Source of the DNA: Mesocricetibacter intestinalis
GTDB taxonomy: Bacteria > Pseudomonadota > Gammaproteobacteria > Enterobacterales > Pasteurellaceae
Reading direction: 5' to 3'
Assembly (NCBI RefSeq): GCF_004363295.1
Contig: NZ_SNYQ01000002.1
Span: 62,001 to 126,000, forward strand
DNA length: 64,000 nucleotides
Shown: positions 47,178-58,065 of the stretch, piece after piece
Numbering within the stretch: position 1 is the first letter of the stretch
Layout: the number at the start of each line of letters is the position of its first letter
The notes under the pieces: model-generated
Told to the model about the DNA's origin: nothing
What the model saw: only the letters and a program-made list of their open reading frames with translations
The model's database searches: none
Position numbers and translations under genes: made by a program

Positions 47178-47714
47178 ATGAAAGCATTAAAACATATTTT
47201 AGCTTTAAGTCTGGGGCTGATGGTTTCCAATTCTCTACTGGCGGCGGATAACCCGGCCGATAAGCCTAATTCGGCGCAGGAAAAGGCCAAAACCAGCTTG
47301 ACGCAAAAAAGCACAACATTGCAACAGCAGAGTAAAGATAAGCTGAGTGCGGCAAAAACTTCAACTGAAAAAGCTGCCAATGTAAGCAAGGAAAAACTGG
47401 AAAAAACTAAAAAAACTTTGACAGATAAAGGGGATAAGGCAAAGGATTCCGCCCGCAAACAGGTAAGCGAGTTGCAACAGAAGGGCGAAAGTGCTAAAAA
47501 AACGGTTAGCGCTAAAGCGGCGACTAAAGTAAATATCAATACTGCGGATGCGCAAACATTGCAGAGCCTGAACGGTATAGGCGAGGCTAAAGCCAAAGCG
47601 ATTATCGAGTATCGCAAAAAAGCGGGAAAAATTAAAAATGCACAGGATCTGTCCGCCATTCCGGGAATAGGTTCCGCTACTATTGAGAAAATTTCCCCTT
47701 ATTTAAGCTATTGA
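47178..47714 (+). CDS. ComEA-like exported helix-hairpin-helix protein
   Basis: 178 residues: signal peptide MKALKHILALSLGLMVSNSLLAA, then about 90 residues of Lys/Ala/Ser/Gln-rich, probably extended or coiled sequence, then a C-terminal DNA-binding HhH pair (VNINTADAQTLQSLNGIGEAKAKAI ... LSAIPGIGSATIEKI). ComEA-type proteins hold incoming DNA in the periplasm during transformation, which fits a host rich in uptake signals. The low-complexity insert is longer than in short ComEA homologues. Start chosen at ATG 47178 (AAGGA upstream) over 47121. Confidence 0.85.
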   Translation: MKALKHILALSLGLMVSNSLLAADNPADKPNSAQEKAKTSLTQKSTTLQQQSKDKLSAAKTSTEKAANVSKEKLEKTKKTLTDKGDKAKDSARKQVSELQQKGESAKKTVSAKAATKVNINTADAQTLQSLNGIGEAKAKAIIEYRKKAGKIKNAQDLSAIPGIGSATIEKISPYLSY

Positions 47715-47747
47715 TCCGCCTCTGAAAAAAAAAGTGGTGAAAAAAAC

Positions 47748-47812
47748 ACCGCACTTTTATGCGTAAAGCGGCTGTAAACCGGGCTTAAAGCGCAAAGTGC
47801 GGTATTTTTTGA
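47748..47812 (+). terminator. Inverted uptake-signal pair downstream of the ComEA-like gene
   Basis: ACCGCACTTT (47748-47757) can pair with AAAGTGCGGT (47794-47803), followed by ATTTTTTG. Both arms are uptake signals. Confidence 0.6.
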
Positions 47813-47818
47813 TTGGAT

Positions 47819-48280
47819 TTATGGGGATTTTACTTTTTCCACCCGTCCGAGCTTGCCGTCCCACTCAATCTGTACCAAGGTTGCGGTATTAAATCCTACC
47901 GGATTGTTGCCGCACAGCTCAGCCACAATTTCCCCCACCAGCGGCAAATGGGAAACCAACAGCAGACATTGATGATTATTTTCCTGTGCCAGCAGCGCCA
48001 GATAATCCCGAATCGGTGCGGCGTTACCATAGGGAGTCAGGGCGTCCCAGTTTTCACTTTTCGCTGCCAGCTCTCCCGCAAAGCAGCGGTTAATTTGCGC
48101 CAGCGTTTCTTGAGCGCGAACATAAGGGCTGACCAATACTTTGTCGAAACGAATCTCCTGCTCGCGTAACCATTGTCCCTGCGCATAGGCCTGCCGTTCA
48201 CCCCGTTCGGTTAAATGCCGTTCGCTGTCAGTGGCGGCAAGCAATTGTGCTTCACCGTGGCGCATAATAAAAATTTTCAT
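47819..48280 (-). CDS. sixA: Phosphohistidine phosphatase SixA
   Basis: Small histidine-phosphatase-superfamily enzyme; in E. coli it dephosphorylates phosphohistidine on PTS(Ntr) or hybrid-kinase proteins. The RHG motif is in IFIMRHGEAQ and the second catalytic His in LLLVSHLPLVGE. 153 residues. Confidence 0.92.
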   Translation of the reverse strand: MKIFIMRHGEAQLLAATDSERHLTERGERQAYAQGQWLREQEIRFDKVLVSPYVRAQETLAQINRCFAGELAAKSENWDALTPYGNAAPIRDYLALLAQENNHQCLLLVSHLPLVGEIVAELCGNNPVGFNTATLVQIEWDGKLGRVEKVKSP

Positions 48281-48594
48281 CTTCCCTCCCTTAAGATATA
48301 GATTCCCTTATTGCGCAAAGGCCGTAAGAGGCATATAAGCATATTGCAAGTTATCTCCGCTATTGTTATTGAAAGTTATGCTGATTGCAATCTCGCCGCA
48401 GAAACAAATTTATTCTCCGCCCAAGATTTTCTAATGGCGGCGAAAGGAAAATTTTATCCGGCGAATACTCGATCTACGCGGATTTTCAGCGTATAATGCC
48501 CACCAGTTTTTGGCCTTTGTCAGTTTATATTTTAAGCTTTCAAAACGAAAGATAATTTTAAAATCACTTATTTAAGTAAATTACGGAGTAATGA
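48281..48594 (+). promoter_or_regulatory. Intergenic region upstream of pykA with candidate promoter
   Basis: No gene seen in these 314 bases. A perfect TATAAT lies at 48492-48497 with a weak TCGATC -35 (48469-48474, 17-base spacer), about 100 bases before pykA. Confidence 0.45.
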
Positions 48595-50031
48595 ATGTCT
48601 AGACGATTAAGAAGAACCAAGATTGTATGTACGATGGGCCCTGCTACCGATAAAGGCAATAATTTGGAAAAAATTATTGCGGCGGGTGCTAACGTTGTTC
48701 GTATGAACTTCTCTCACGGTTCGCCGGAAGATCATATTCAGCGTGCGGAGAAAGTGCGTGAAATCGCGAAAAAATTAGGTAAACACGTGGCTATTCTCGG
48801 CGATCTGCAAGGACCTAAAATCCGTGTTTCTACCTTTAAAGAAGGCAAAATTTTCTTAAGTGTCGGCGATAAATTCGTTCTGGACGCAGAATTACCAAAA
48901 GGTGAAGGTAACCAAGAAGCTGTGGGTCTGGACTATAAAACTTTACCTAAAGATGTGGTGCCGGGCGATATTCTGTTATTGGACGACGGTCGCGTACAGT
49001 TAAAAGTGTTGTCCACCGAAGGGGCGAAAGTCTTTACCGAGGTTACCGTGGGCGGGCCTTTATCCAATAATAAAGGGATCAATAAACTGGGCGGCGGTTT
49101 ATCCGCAGATGCGCTGACGGAAAAAGATAAAGCGGACATTATTACCGCAGCCCGTATCGGCGTTGATTATCTGGCGGTTTCTTTCCCGCGTTCCGGTGCG
49201 GATCTGAACTATGCGCGCGAACTGGCGGAACAGGCCGGTTTGAAAGCAAAAATCGTGGCGAAAGTGGAACGTGCCGAAGCGGTTGCCAGCGAAGAAGCGA
49301 TGGACGATATTATTCTGGCTTCCGATGTGATTATGGTAGCGCGCGGCGATCTTGGGGTTGAAATCGGTGATCCTGAGTTAGTCGGCGTACAGAAAAAATT
49401 AATTCGTCGTTCTCGCCGTCTGAACCGTGTGGTAATTACCGCTACCCAGATGATGGAATCCATGATCAGCAATCCGATGCCGACCCGTGCGGAAGTTATG
49501 GACGTGGCCAATGCGGTTCTGGACGGAACCGATGCGGTAATGCTTTCCGCCGAAACGGCTGCGGGGCAGTACCCTTCCGAAACCGTTGCGGCAATGGCGA
49601 AGGTTTGTTTAGGTGCGGAAAAAATGCCTAGCGTGAACGTTTCCCGTCATCGTATGGACGTTCAGTTCGATTCCATCGAGGAATCCGTAGCTATGTCCGC
49701 AATGTATGCGGCCAACCATATGAAAGGGGTTGCGGCTATCGTTTCTCTGACCAATACCGGTCGTACCGCGCGTTTAATGTCGCGTATCAGCTCCGGATTG
49801 CCGATTTTCGCTTTATCCCGTAACGAATCCACCTTAAATCTGTGCGCTTTATATCGCGGTGTTACTCCGGTGTATTTCGAAAAAGAAAGCCGTACAGCCG
49901 AAGCGGCCAGAGTTGCAGTGCAGTTGCTGAAAGATAAAGGTTTCTTGGTTAGCGGCGATTTGGTATTGCTGACCCATGGCGATCAGCCGAGTACGGGAAC
50001 CAATGTTTGCCGTACCCTGGTTGTTGAATAA
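48595..50031 (+). CDS. pykA: Pyruvate kinase (PykA type)
   Basis: Last step of glycolysis: PEP plus ADP to pyruvate plus ATP. The N-terminus [19 protein letters not shown] and [18 protein letters not shown] match E. coli PykA (AMP-activated type II) rather than PykF. The active-site KVERAEAV and [12 protein letters not shown], and [10 protein letters not shown] are present. 478 residues. Closed by a strong terminator. Confidence 0.96.
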   Translation: MSRRLRRTKIVCTMGPATDKGNNLEKIIAAGANVVRMNFSHGSPEDHIQRAEKVREIAKKLGKHVAILGDLQGPKIRVSTFKEGKIFLSVGDKFVLDAELPKGEGNQEAVGLDYKTLPKDVVPGDILLLDDGRVQLKVLSTEGAKVFTEVTVGGPLSNNKGINKLGGGLSADALTEKDKADIITAARIGVDYLAVSFPRSGADLNYARELAEQAGLKAKIVAKVERAEAVASEEAMDDIILASDVIMVARGDLGVEIGDPELVGVQKKLIRRSRRLNRVVITATQMMESMISNPMPTRAEVMDVANAVLDGTDAVMLSAETAAGQYPSETVAAMAKVCLGAEKMPSVNVSRHRMDVQFDSIEESVAMSAMYAANHMKGVAAIVSLTNTGRTARLMSRISSGLPIFALSRNESTLNLCALYRGVTPVYFEKESRTAEAARVAVQLLKDKGFLVSGDLVLLTHGDQPSTGTNVCRTLVVE

Positions 50032-50083
50032 GAGGGTCGGAGATAGCCTCGAATAAGCGGGCTATTTACATCTCTCCATGGAT

Positions 50084-50116
50084 AACCTGCCGGAATTTTC
50101 CGGCAGGTTTTTTTAT
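50084..50116 (+). terminator. Terminator of pykA
   Basis: AACCTGCCGG (50084-50093) and CCGGCAGGTT (50100-50109) with a 6-base loop and a T7 tract. Confidence 0.93.
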
Positions 50117-50231
50117 GTTTAATCAGGCGGAAATATCGGGTGGCGACTTGCCCATAAGGGGAAAGGCTGTAAATTAGCGTTGCCGTTGCCCTTGTAGGCG
50201 TCGGCGGAAATTACGGGGTTTTAAACCCCAT

Positions 50232-51992
50232 TTAGCGGGATTCCGCACAAATTTCTAGCCGTTTATTATGAAATTGCTGCAAGGTACAGCGGTGGCCGAT
50301 ACTTAATATAATCATCTCCGGCAGCTTGGCGCGGATTTTGCTGTAAAGCAGATGCTCGGTGGACTCATCTAGTGCGGAAGTGGTTTCGTCCAAAAACACC
50401 ACATCGGGTTTGGCCAGAAAGATACGGATAAAGGCTACACGCTGCAACTCGCCCGGAGATAGCAGGGTTTGCCAGTCTTTTTCCTGATCGAGTTGAGCGA
50501 TATATTTACTCAGACGACATTTTTCCATATAGCTTATAAGTTCCGGATGATGGGGATCCGTATGGGGATAGCAAATGGCCTTGCGCAAGGTACCTTGGGG
50601 CATATAGGGGCGTTGCGGCAGAAAAAGAATATTGCTGCAAGGGCGTTCGCAATGGCCCGTGGTCGCAAAAGGATAGATACCGGCAATCGCTTTCAGCAAG
50701 GTGGTTTTACCCGCACCGGAAGGGCCTTGAATCAGCAGGGCATCGCCCGGGTTCAGCTCCAAGTTAATATTGCGCAGCAATATATTGCCCTTTTGATCCT
50801 TTAAGCCGAAATTTCGCAGGGCGACCCTGTGAGTACATTGGGTCGGATGATGAATTTGATTGGCGTCCAGTTCGTCAAGCGTGGAAAGAAAACCGTATAA
50901 ACGGTTTAAACGAGCCTGATACAGGGTGAATTCTTCATAAAATAAACGGAAAAAGGACAGCGCCCGCATCAGGCGGTTAAAGGCCTGCACGGTTTGGTGC
51001 ATATCGCCGAGGGTGGCCTGTCCGGCAAAAAAGCGCGGAGCCTGCAACATTAACGGCAGGATCATGGCGATTTGGGTAACCCCGGTATTCAGCCCGTCCA
51101 GTCCCAACATTCGGCGCACAATGGCCCAGCGGTTATCGATAATACGGCTAAATTTTCCGCTTAAATTTGAGCGCTCTTTTTGTTCGCCGTTATAAAAGGC
51201 GATACTTTCCGCATTATCCCTTATCCGCACCAATGAATAACGATAATCTCCGTTGTAGCGTTCTTTGTCATAGTTCAGTTTAATCAGCGGATAGCCGATC
51301 CAGACCGATAGGGCGGTAGCCAGTAGAATAAAGCTGTAAATAAAAAATACCGCACCTTTCGGAACGGCAATGCCGAACAGTTCCAGCAGCCCGGAAAGCA
51401 TCCATAAAATCAGGGTAAATTCAATAATGGAAACAATGGCGCCGATAACGCCGTCCAGCAAATCCAAGGTACCGCTGATAAATTCTCTGGCGTCCTGCTC
51501 GATACGCTGATCGATATTATCCGGCAGCTCTTTTTTATACTTGATCCTATAGTAATTTTTATGCGCCAGCCAAGCGTCTACCATTAGGTGATTGAGTTTT
51601 TCCAACCACTTTATTTCAAATACCTGGCGCAGCAGATAATTTAAAATGGTATGGATAATTTTACACAGCACCAAGGCGGCGTTGATGGCGGCGAAAAACC
51701 AGAATGCTTCGGCTTTTTTATCCTGCAGTGCGCTGTACAGCCCGTTATAGAAAAAGGTATTCAGCACGCTGATACGCACTTCAAGCAGGATAAAAATAAG
51801 CAGCAACAGCATGAGAGCGATGCTTTTATACTTATTGCCGGCCTTAAAGCAAGGGGCGACGATGCGTATAAATTTACGTCCGAAGGGCGTATTTCTGCAT
51901 AACAACGCACAAACGGACAGCACCAATATGATCCAGAATAACGAAGTTAAAAGCCAGTTGAAACTACCGTTTAATTGGGTTTGCCAGTTCAT
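50232..51992 (-). CDS. ABC transporter, fused permease/ATPase (SbmA-BacA/YddA type)
   Basis: 586 residues. The N-terminal half has about six membrane segments of the SbmA/BacA-like fold (ISVLNTFFYNGLYSALQDKK; the loop with DNIDQRIEQDAREF is diagnostic). The C-terminal ATPase has Walker A GPSGAGKTT, signature LSPGELQRVAF and Walker B VVFLDETTSALDE. Substrate unknown; relatives import peptides or B12-like compounds, or have links to siderophore use. Start chosen at ATG 51992 rather than 52025. It lies 63 bases downstream of a TonB receptor gene on the same strand, so siderophore uptake is plausible. Confidence 0.85.
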   Translation of the reverse strand: MNWQTQLNGSFNWLLTSLFWIILVLSVCALLCRNTPFGRKFIRIVAPCFKAGNKYKSIALMLLLLIFILLEVRISVLNTFFYNGLYSALQDKKAEAFWFFAAINAALVLCKIIHTILNYLLRQVFEIKWLEKLNHLMVDAWLAHKNYYRIKYKKELPDNIDQRIEQDAREFISGTLDLLDGVIGAIVSIIEFTLILWMLSGLLELFGIAVPKGAVFFIYSFILLATALSVWIGYPLIKLNYDKERYNGDYRYSLVRIRDNAESIAFYNGEQKERSNLSGKFSRIIDNRWAIVRRMLGLDGLNTGVTQIAMILPLMLQAPRFFAGQATLGDMHQTVQAFNRLMRALSFFRLFYEEFTLYQARLNRLYGFLSTLDELDANQIHHPTQCTHRVALRNFGLKDQKGNILLRNINLELNPGDALLIQGPSGAGKTTLLKAIAGIYPFATTGHCERPCSNILFLPQRPYMPQGTLRKAICYPHTDPHHPELISYMEKCRLSKYIAQLDQEKDWQTLLSPGELQRVAFIRIFLAKPDVVFLDETTSALDESTEHLLYSKIRAKLPEMIILSIGHRCTLQQFHNKRLEICAESR

Positions 51993-52055
51993 TGAGATGA
52001 TTCCGCACAGGGTAAAAGGGCGCACAGGCCCTGATACCCGGTTAGCCTTGATTGA

Positions 52056-54266
52056 TTAAAATTCAACTTTTGCATTCAGGAACACTTCGCGTCCGTACCC
52101 GAGAGAAATAGGTACGATATAGCTGTCGGCATTACCTGAAGTGGATTGGTAGTAGACTTTGTCGGACAGGTTCTTACCGTTTAACTGCAGGCTGAGTTTT
52201 TGTCCGCCGATTTTGGTGTCATAGGCTAAAAAAGCGTCATAAATTACCGCATCCGGTATTTTATAGGCGGTTTTATAATTGGAAGTATAGGCGTTCCAGC
52301 TGCCTAAATAACGTGCGCCGGCACCGAGCCGCCAGTCGCCGTGCAGGAAATGCCCCAGTTCATAGCTAAGGAACAGGGCGGCCTGATGTTCCGGCACCCC
52401 GATCAGCTGTTTACCGATAGCGGCAGGATAGGCATCGTTAGCGATATTTTTCACCTTGGTATAGGTATAGGTGGCGGACAGGCTGAGATCTCGGGTGAGA
52501 TAGCCGTTAATATCCACTTCGAGCCCGCGCGAACGCTGCTTACCGGCAATATAGACATCGCCGTTGCTATCGGTTTCCGCCACATTGCGCTTATTGATAT
52601 TAAATAAAGCCAGGGTGGCGTTAATGTTTTCGCTTTCGTATTTGGTTCCGATTTCAACGGATTTCCCCTGCTCCGGCGCCAGACCCGCATCTACTTTATT
52701 GGCGATACTGTACTGCGGGCGGAACGATTCCGCATAGTTCGCATAAGTTGCCCAGTTCGGGCTGAATTTATATACGCTTCCGAACTGATAGAGCAGCTTG
52801 CCGTCGTGCTGATCCGTATTCGGCACGAAGTTTTTGCCGATGGCATGGCGCCCCGCCACCTGATCGAAATATTCATAGCGCAGTCCGCCGGTAACGATCA
52901 GGCGCTCGGTAAGATATGCGGTATCCTGAATATAGAGCCCCAGGGTTTTGATATTATTAATCTGCCAGTTGTTGGCCGCCACGGTTTCTTTGGCATCGGG
53001 CGAGGTGTAAACCGGATTATCGATATTAATACTGCTCCAGCCGCCGTTATTATAAACCGGGCCGGTGGTGCGGTAGTTACGGCTGGCGTCTGCGCCGATA
53101 ATAAAGCGGTTGGCAATATCGCCGAGGGAGAATTCCCCGACTAAATTGAGGGAAGCCGAATGCAGGCGCTGATCCGCCGCCTGTTTTTCTAAACGGCGTA
53201 AAGCGGTGCGCGGTGCCAGGGTTCTGCTGGTATTGCCGGATTTATAACTGAGGTTGTCGCTATGGCTGGTATTAACCGCAACCACACGGGTCTGGCGATA
53301 ATTGTATTTATCCCTTGCATAGGCGTAGGCAAAATTCAATTTCCACTGATCATTTAATTTATGTTCCAGCTTCACCTGAATATTATCGGTTTTGCCCTTG
53401 GTTTGATTGTTCGGTTCGTCCAAACGGCGTGAGGCGGGAATATCGACTACCTGTCCGTTCACCAATTGCGTACCGCGGTCGAAAGGCTGGCTATAATCCA
53501 AATGTTCATAGGCCAGCAACACTTGGGTGCGCTCGTTTTGCCAAGATAGGGAAGGGGCGTAAGTGGTCGTTTGTATCTTACCGAAGTTACGCCAGTAATC
53601 CTTTTCCTGCTTGTCGTAAATAAAACGGTAGGCGAAGCCCTCGCCCAATCCGCCGGTGGAATCCAGCTGGGTTCCCCACATATTATTATTGCCGAGGCTG
53701 GCGCTGATACTGTGTTTCGCTTCCTGCTGCGGTTTTTTACTGATGACATTAATAATTCCGCCCGGATCCTGAATGCCGTACAGTACGGAAGCCGGCCCTT
53801 TCAGCACTTCCACGGTTTCGGTGGTGGCGCCGAAGTTATGGGACGGCCCCGCCTGCATACCGTTGCGCATAATCGAATTATCACGGTTGCCGCCGAAGCC
53901 GCGCTTTTGTACCGCATCGAAAATACCGCCCAGAGTATTGGCCTGGCTCACCCCGCTGACACTGGCAAGGGCGTCCACTAGATCCCTGGGTTTACGATCT
54001 TCCAGTAGTTTTGTGGTTACAACATTGACGGTGGTAGGGGTGTCGATAATAGGAACATCCACCTTAGATACCGAGGAGGTACCCAGTGCATGATAACCGA
54101 TTTGCTGCAGGTAATCGGCATTGACGTCGATTTGAGCTAAAGACTCCACTGCGGTGGCGGAAAAGTCTTTATTTTCTCCGGCATATTCCGTTGTATCGGC
54201 ATAGGCGCCGAAACTGAGGCTGCCGGCAAAAAGTGCGGTATAAATCAGATTAAATTTAAATGGCAT
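52056..54266 (-). CDS. TonB-dependent siderophore receptor (ferrichrome/FhuA-FcuA type)
   Basis: 736-residue outer-membrane beta-barrel. Signal peptide ends near AYA (residue ~23). The plug domain has [20 protein letters not shown] and [27 protein letters not shown], typical of siderophore receptors; the last strand ends in Phe (FLNAKVEF). Probably brings in a hydroxamate siderophore; the ligand is not proven by sequence. The first gene of a receptor-ABC pair. A candidate Fur box is upstream, and an uptake signal (54231-54239) lies in the signal-peptide codons. Confidence 0.9.
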   Translation of the reverse strand: MPFKFNLIYTALFAGSLSFGAYADTTEYAGENKDFSATAVESLAQIDVNADYLQQIGYHALGTSSVSKVDVPIIDTPTTVNVVTTKLLEDRKPRDLVDALASVSGVSQANTLGGIFDAVQKRGFGGNRDNSIMRNGMQAGPSHNFGATTETVEVLKGPASVLYGIQDPGGIINVISKKPQQEAKHSISASLGNNNMWGTQLDSTGGLGEGFAYRFIYDKQEKDYWRNFGKIQTTTYAPSLSWQNERTQVLLAYEHLDYSQPFDRGTQLVNGQVVDIPASRRLDEPNNQTKGKTDNIQVKLEHKLNDQWKLNFAYAYARDKYNYRQTRVVAVNTSHSDNLSYKSGNTSRTLAPRTALRRLEKQAADQRLHSASLNLVGEFSLGDIANRFIIGADASRNYRTTGPVYNNGGWSSINIDNPVYTSPDAKETVAANNWQINNIKTLGLYIQDTAYLTERLIVTGGLRYEYFDQVAGRHAIGKNFVPNTDQHDGKLLYQFGSVYKFSPNWATYANYAESFRPQYSIANKVDAGLAPEQGKSVEIGTKYESENINATLALFNINKRNVAETDSNGDVYIAGKQRSRGLEVDINGYLTRDLSLSATYTYTKVKNIANDAYPAAIGKQLIGVPEHQAALFLSYELGHFLHGDWRLGAGARYLGSWNAYTSNYKTAYKIPDAVIYDAFLAYDTKIGGQKLSLQLNGKNLSDKVYYQSTSGNADSYIVPISLGYGREVFLNAKVEF

Positions 54267-54387
54267 AAAGGATCCTTAAGCGCGATAAAAATACCGACCT
54301 ATTCAATGCATGCGAATATTTGCGCGCAGGCCGGGAAGTTATGGAAAAAAGGTTGCGCAAGTATAGCGAAAGGAAATTCTCCCTTCA

Positions 54388-54411
54388 ATAGGAATTGTTC
54401 TCATTTTTATC
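54388..54411 (-). promoter_or_regulatory. Candidate Fur box upstream of the TonB receptor
   Basis: On the minus strand AAAAATGAGAACAATTCC matches about 11 of 19 positions of the Fur consensus, about 125 bases before the receptor ATG. The context (iron receptor) supports it more than the match does. The rest of 54267-54581 holds no gene, only an 8-bp hairpin (54443-54469). Confidence 0.4.
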
Positions 54412-54581
54412 CGTAAATTGCAGGGCTTTATTTTAGTCGTGCGTCCTTAGTCTAAGACAGGCTAAGGACATAAATAAGTAAAGCGGGTTTGAATCCGGTT
54501 TGGCACCAGGGGCGGACAATATCGCGAAAAACTCGGCGGAAAATGACCGCTCTTTTACCCGATTTTAGGGCGGGAACAAGG

Positions 54582-55979
54582 CTATTTTAATTTTTCCAAC
54601 CTTGCCAGCAGAAGGCTGTCGGGCTGTTTCTGAATACGGTACAGGCGACCGGACAGCAACAGCGCGGCAACGGTCAGACTGACCACAAAGCTGATCCAAA
54701 AGCCGGAAGCGCCCAGACGCGGCACCAGAATATCCGTTCTGGCCAGCGTATAGCCGAGGGGCATACCTATCCCCCAGTAGCAGAACATCGTAATATACAA
54801 AATGGATTTCGTATCTTTATAACCGCGCAGAGCGCCGATAGAAATGGCCTGGATACTGTCGGAAAACTGATAGAGCGCCACGATCAGCAGCAGTGCGGCG
54901 GCCAATGCGATAACCTCTTTATCGGCAACAAAAACGGCGGCAATAGGTTCGCGTAGAAAAACGGTAATAAGTGCGGTTAAAACCGTTACCGCCAGACCGA
55001 TGGCGAAAGCGCAATAAGCGGTTTTTTTGGCATCGGCGGGAGATTGCTCACCTAGGTGTTGACCGATCAGAATGGTTGTCGCCATACCTATAGAGGTTGG
55101 CAGCATAAACAAAAAGGAACTGGTATTCAGGGCAATCTGATGGCTGGCCACGATATTCGCCCCCAAGGGAGAGAGCAGCAGAGAAGTTAGTGCGAATAGG
55201 GTAACCTCGCTGCATAGCGCCATTGCCAAGGGAAATCCCAGGCGCAACAGTTTTTTCTGGGTATGGGCATCGGGCCGCTCGATAATTTTGGCAAAGAGGT
55301 TTAAATCGCGCAAATGGGCGGCGGATTTACTGTAGCCCAACATCATCAGACACATCAACCAGTTGACCGTTGCCGTGGCGATACCGCAACCGACCGCTCC
55401 GAAAGCGGGCATGCCCAATTTACCGTAAATAAAAATATAGTTGAGCGGAATATTCAGCAGCAGGCCGAAAAAGGTAATCAGCATCGCCGGTTTGGTTTTG
55501 CCTAAGCCGTCATTCAGACAGCGGAAATTCACCATTAATAAATAGGCGGGCAGCCCCCACAGCATGGCGTGCAGATAGCCTAGGGTGATTTCCGCCAGCC
55601 GGGGTTCCATGCCCATCGCACGGATAATCATATCACTGTGATAAATCATCAGCCCGAGGGGAATGCTGGCACCCAAAGCAATCCACACGCCTTGGCGGAT
55701 CTGATGGGCAATATGCCGGCGCTGCCCGCGGCCGTTTAAATAGGCGACCGTAGGCGGTAATGCCAGCAGCAGCCCGTGCCCGAACAATACCAGCGGCAGC
55801 CAGATGGAAGCGCCGATGGAAATCGCCGCCATATCGGCGGCGCTAACCCGTCCGGCCATAATACTGTCTGCTAGCCCCATGGTATTTTGCGACAGCTGGG
55901 CAAATAAAATCGGCAAAGCCAAGGAAATCAGTTTTTTACTTTCGGCGGCATATCCGCCTTGCGGTTTTATTGGTTGCAT
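54582..55979 (-). CDS. norM: MATE-family multidrug efflux pump NorM
   Basis: Na+ (or H+)-driven antiporter for cationic drugs, twelve membrane segments in two pseudo-repeats, 465 residues. N-terminal [30 protein letters not shown] and the second-half [23 protein letters not shown] are typical. Start at ATG 55979 ([10 protein letters not shown]) rather than the upstream 56069, whose extension overlaps ribE. Divergent from ribE, a conserved pairing. An uptake signal is inside it (54969-54977). Confidence 0.93.
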   Translation of the reverse strand: MQPIKPQGGYAAESKKLISLALPILFAQLSQNTMGLADSIMAGRVSAADMAAISIGASIWLPLVLFGHGLLLALPPTVAYLNGRGQRRHIAHQIRQGVWIALGASIPLGLMIYHSDMIIRAMGMEPRLAEITLGYLHAMLWGLPAYLLMVNFRCLNDGLGKTKPAMLITFFGLLLNIPLNYIFIYGKLGMPAFGAVGCGIATATVNWLMCLMMLGYSKSAAHLRDLNLFAKIIERPDAHTQKKLLRLGFPLAMALCSEVTLFALTSLLLSPLGANIVASHQIALNTSSFLFMLPTSIGMATTILIGQHLGEQSPADAKKTAYCAFAIGLAVTVLTALITVFLREPIAAVFVADKEVIALAAALLLIVALYQFSDSIQAISIGALRGYKDTKSILYITMFCYWGIGMPLGYTLARTDILVPRLGASGFWISFVVSLTVAALLLSGRLYRIQKQPDSLLLARLEKLK

Positions 55980-56067
55980 AAAATGAATGCCTTTTCGGCG
56001 ACAATGAATTCTGTTGATTAATCGGCTATAATAGCGCCCGTGTTTATATTGATAAATCGGAGAGAAC

Positions 56068-56688
56068 ATGTTTACAGGAATTGTTCAGGGAACGGCGCAA
56101 ATAGATAGCCTTATCGAGAAGGCGGATTTTAAAACATACCGACTTAAAATGCCACCACAAATGCTGGAGGGGTTGGAGATCGGCGCCTCGGTGGCAAATA
56201 ACGGCGTATGTTTGACCGTTACTGCCATTGAAGGAGAATTGGTCAGTTTCGATTTAATGCGCGAAACCCTGCGCCTGACCAATCTGGATAAGCTTAAAGT
56301 CGGCGATTTTGTGAATGTGGAACGGGCGATGAAAATGGGCGCTGAAATCGGTGGCCATATTTTGTCCGGCCATGTATATTGCACCGCCAGAGTTTCTCGC
56401 TTATTACCTTCGGAAAATAATTTGCAGATTTGGTTTGAACCTACGGATCCTTCGATAATGAAATATATTTTGAAAAAAGGCTTTATTGCCGTAGACGGGA
56501 TCAGCTTGACCGTGGGAGAAACCGAAGAAAATCGCTTTTGCGTTAATTTGATTCCGGAAACCTTACAGCGCACCGTAATTGCGCAACGCGCCGCGGGGGA
56601 CGAAGTTAATATCGAAATCGATCCCCAGACCCAGGCTATCGTCGATACGGTGGAACGTTATTTAGCCGATAAAGCAACGGAAAAATAA
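56068..56688 (+). CDS. ribE: Riboflavin synthase alpha subunit
   Basis: Dismutates two lumazine molecules into riboflavin. Two tandem lumazine-binding repeats: [12 protein letters not shown] ... [10 protein letters not shown] and [14 protein letters not shown] ... [12 protein letters not shown]. 206 residues. Ribosome binding site GGAGAG; a TATAAT box at 56027-56032 fits a promoter 36 bases before the ATG. In E. coli nomenclature this is ribC. Confidence 0.95.
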   Translation: MFTGIVQGTAQIDSLIEKADFKTYRLKMPPQMLEGLEIGASVANNGVCLTVTAIEGELVSFDLMRETLRLTNLDKLKVGDFVNVERAMKMGAEIGGHILSGHVYCTARVSRLLPSENNLQIWFEPTDPSIMKYILKKGFIAVDGISLTVGETEENRFCVNLIPETLQRTVIAQRAAGDEVNIEIDPQTQAIVDTVERYLADKATEK

Positions 56689-56757
56689 GGCCTCGCTGTA
56701 AGTTCGGGAAAAGCTAAAGGCAACCCGGATAAATAAACGGATAACAAGACAAACAAA

Positions 56758-56800
56758 AAGTGCGGTGGGATTTATATGAATTTTCCACCGCACTTATGGT
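56758..56800. terminator. Inverted uptake-signal pair between ribE and dolP
   Basis: AAGTGCGGTGG (56758-56768) pairs perfectly with CCACCGCACTT (56785-56795), loop 16 bases. Two head-to-head uptake signals make an 11-bp stem between convergent genes; a T-tract is missing on the plus side, while A residues precede it. Confidence 0.65.
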
Positions 56801-56840
56801 TTATCGGGGGCAAGTCCTATATTAATATGCCCCGGAAGAA

Positions 56841-57422
56841 TTAATTAATATATTTAAATACCTTCACCACTTTTTGCACGCCGGAAATATTGCGTGCGAT
56901 TTCCGCCGCCGCATCTCCCTGTGCAGGCGTTACGTTGCCGAGCAGAAATACTTCGTTATTTTCGGTGATAACCTTAACGTCCGTGGCTTTAACTGCGGAA
57001 TCCACCAGCATTTTGGATTTAATCTGGGTGGTGATCCAGCTGTCTTTACTCTGCTGAGTAAAGCCGATCGGTGCGCCTACGCGCATTTCGTTATACACTT
57101 CCTGTACGCCTTCCACGCCTTTCGCCAAACCGGTGGCCACCTCTTTCAGGCTTTCATTCGGTAATTCGCCGATAAGCAGGATACGATTGCTGTAGGAAAC
57201 CGTAACCACTCGTCCTTCCCGTTTGATCTGTTCGTCTTTTCTGACGGCGGAGGCCACTTTCAGCTCCAAGGTTTCGTCGTCAACCTGAGTACCGACCGTA
57301 CGCGGATCCGTTCCCACTTTGGTGGCGACGGCGGCACCGCCGGCCAGTGCGGCGATACATCCCTGCAGTAATAACGCTGAACCCAGTACAAGGCCGAGTT
57401 TTTTCATTGTGCTGATATTCAT
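56841..57422 (-). CDS. dolP: BON-domain outer-membrane lipoprotein DolP (YraP)
   Basis: 193 residues. Lipobox LLQGC with Cys22, then two BON domains (about residues 48-115 and 125-193). E. coli DolP supports outer-membrane integrity and binds anionic phospholipid at the division site. ATG 57422 has AAGGAG 7 bases upstream and is preferred to the internal ATG at 57407. It follows diaA on the same strand, as in E. coli. Confidence 0.92.
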   Translation of the reverse strand: MNISTMKKLGLVLGSALLLQGCIAALAGGAAVATKVGTDPRTVGTQVDDETLELKVASAVRKDEQIKREGRVVTVSYSNRILLIGELPNESLKEVATGLAKGVEGVQEVYNEMRVGAPIGFTQQSKDSWITTQIKSKMLVDSAVKATDVKVITENNEVFLLGNVTPAQGDAAAEIARNISGVQKVVKVFKYIN

Positions 57423-57476
57423 GTCAATTCTCCTTTTATTTTGGCGTTGACAGTGTGGTACGGCACGAATTATTTG

Positions 57477-58064
57477 TCAATGGCTTTGTGTAAACAGCGT
57501 ATGATCAATTAATTCGCATAAGGCATTGATAATAAATAAATGGCTTTCCAAAATGCGGCTTTCTTTTATTGCCGGTACTTTGATGGCTAAATCGTTTTCA
57601 CTCAGCAAACCTTGCAGATGATCGTTTTTCGCCCCTGTCAGGGCGATAATCGCCATTTCTTTATTTAGGGCGCAACTTAGCAGATTGAGTACGGCTTCTT
57701 CATCGGCAAAGGGGGAGATCACGAACAGTACGTCGCCTTGCTGGGCGAGGGCGTTAAACTGTTTCTGATAAAGGCAGGATAACTGATTATCGGATACAAT
57801 GGCGGAACCCACCGCACCGTCGATATTGAGCAGAACGGAGGGGAAGCTCGGGCGTTCCAACTCGTAGCGATTAAGCAAATTGGCGACCAAAAACTGGGCA
57901 TTGGCAGAAGAGCGCCCATGTCCGCAAACGATAATCTTATTGCCGCGCAACAAACAGCCGACCAACAGATTCACCGCCTGCATAAGGGTATCCGGCAGCA
58001 GTCGGGAGGCGGAAATCTGGGTTTGAATATTTTCGGTATAAAGATCTCTGATTTTATCTAACAT
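57477..58064 (-). CDS. diaA: DnaA initiator-associating protein DiaA
   Basis: SIS-domain protein (195 aa) that binds DnaA and helps timely initiation in E. coli. IIVCGHGRSSANAQFLVANLL and VLFVISPFADEEAV are SIS features. The cluster position between yraN and dolP supports DiaA over GmhA. Confidence 0.92.
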   Translation of the reverse strand: MLDKIRDLYTENIQTQISASRLLPDTLMQAVNLLVGCLLRGNKIIVCGHGRSSANAQFLVANLLNRYELERPSFPSVLLNIDGAVGSAIVSDNQLSCLYQKQFNALAQQGDVLFVISPFADEEAVLNLLSCALNKEMAIIALTGAKNDHLQGLLSENDLAIKVPAIKESRILESHLFIINALCELIDHTLFTQSH

Positions 58065-58065
58065 A

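Noticed and set aside
47171-47659. 162-residue minus-strand frame opposite the ComEA-like gene
   Set aside because: It mirrors the low-complexity Lys/Ala/Ser codons of the real gene and has no recognisable domain.
52806-53144. 112-residue plus-strand frame opposite the TonB receptor
   Set aside because: Antisense shadow, no ribosome binding site and no domain.
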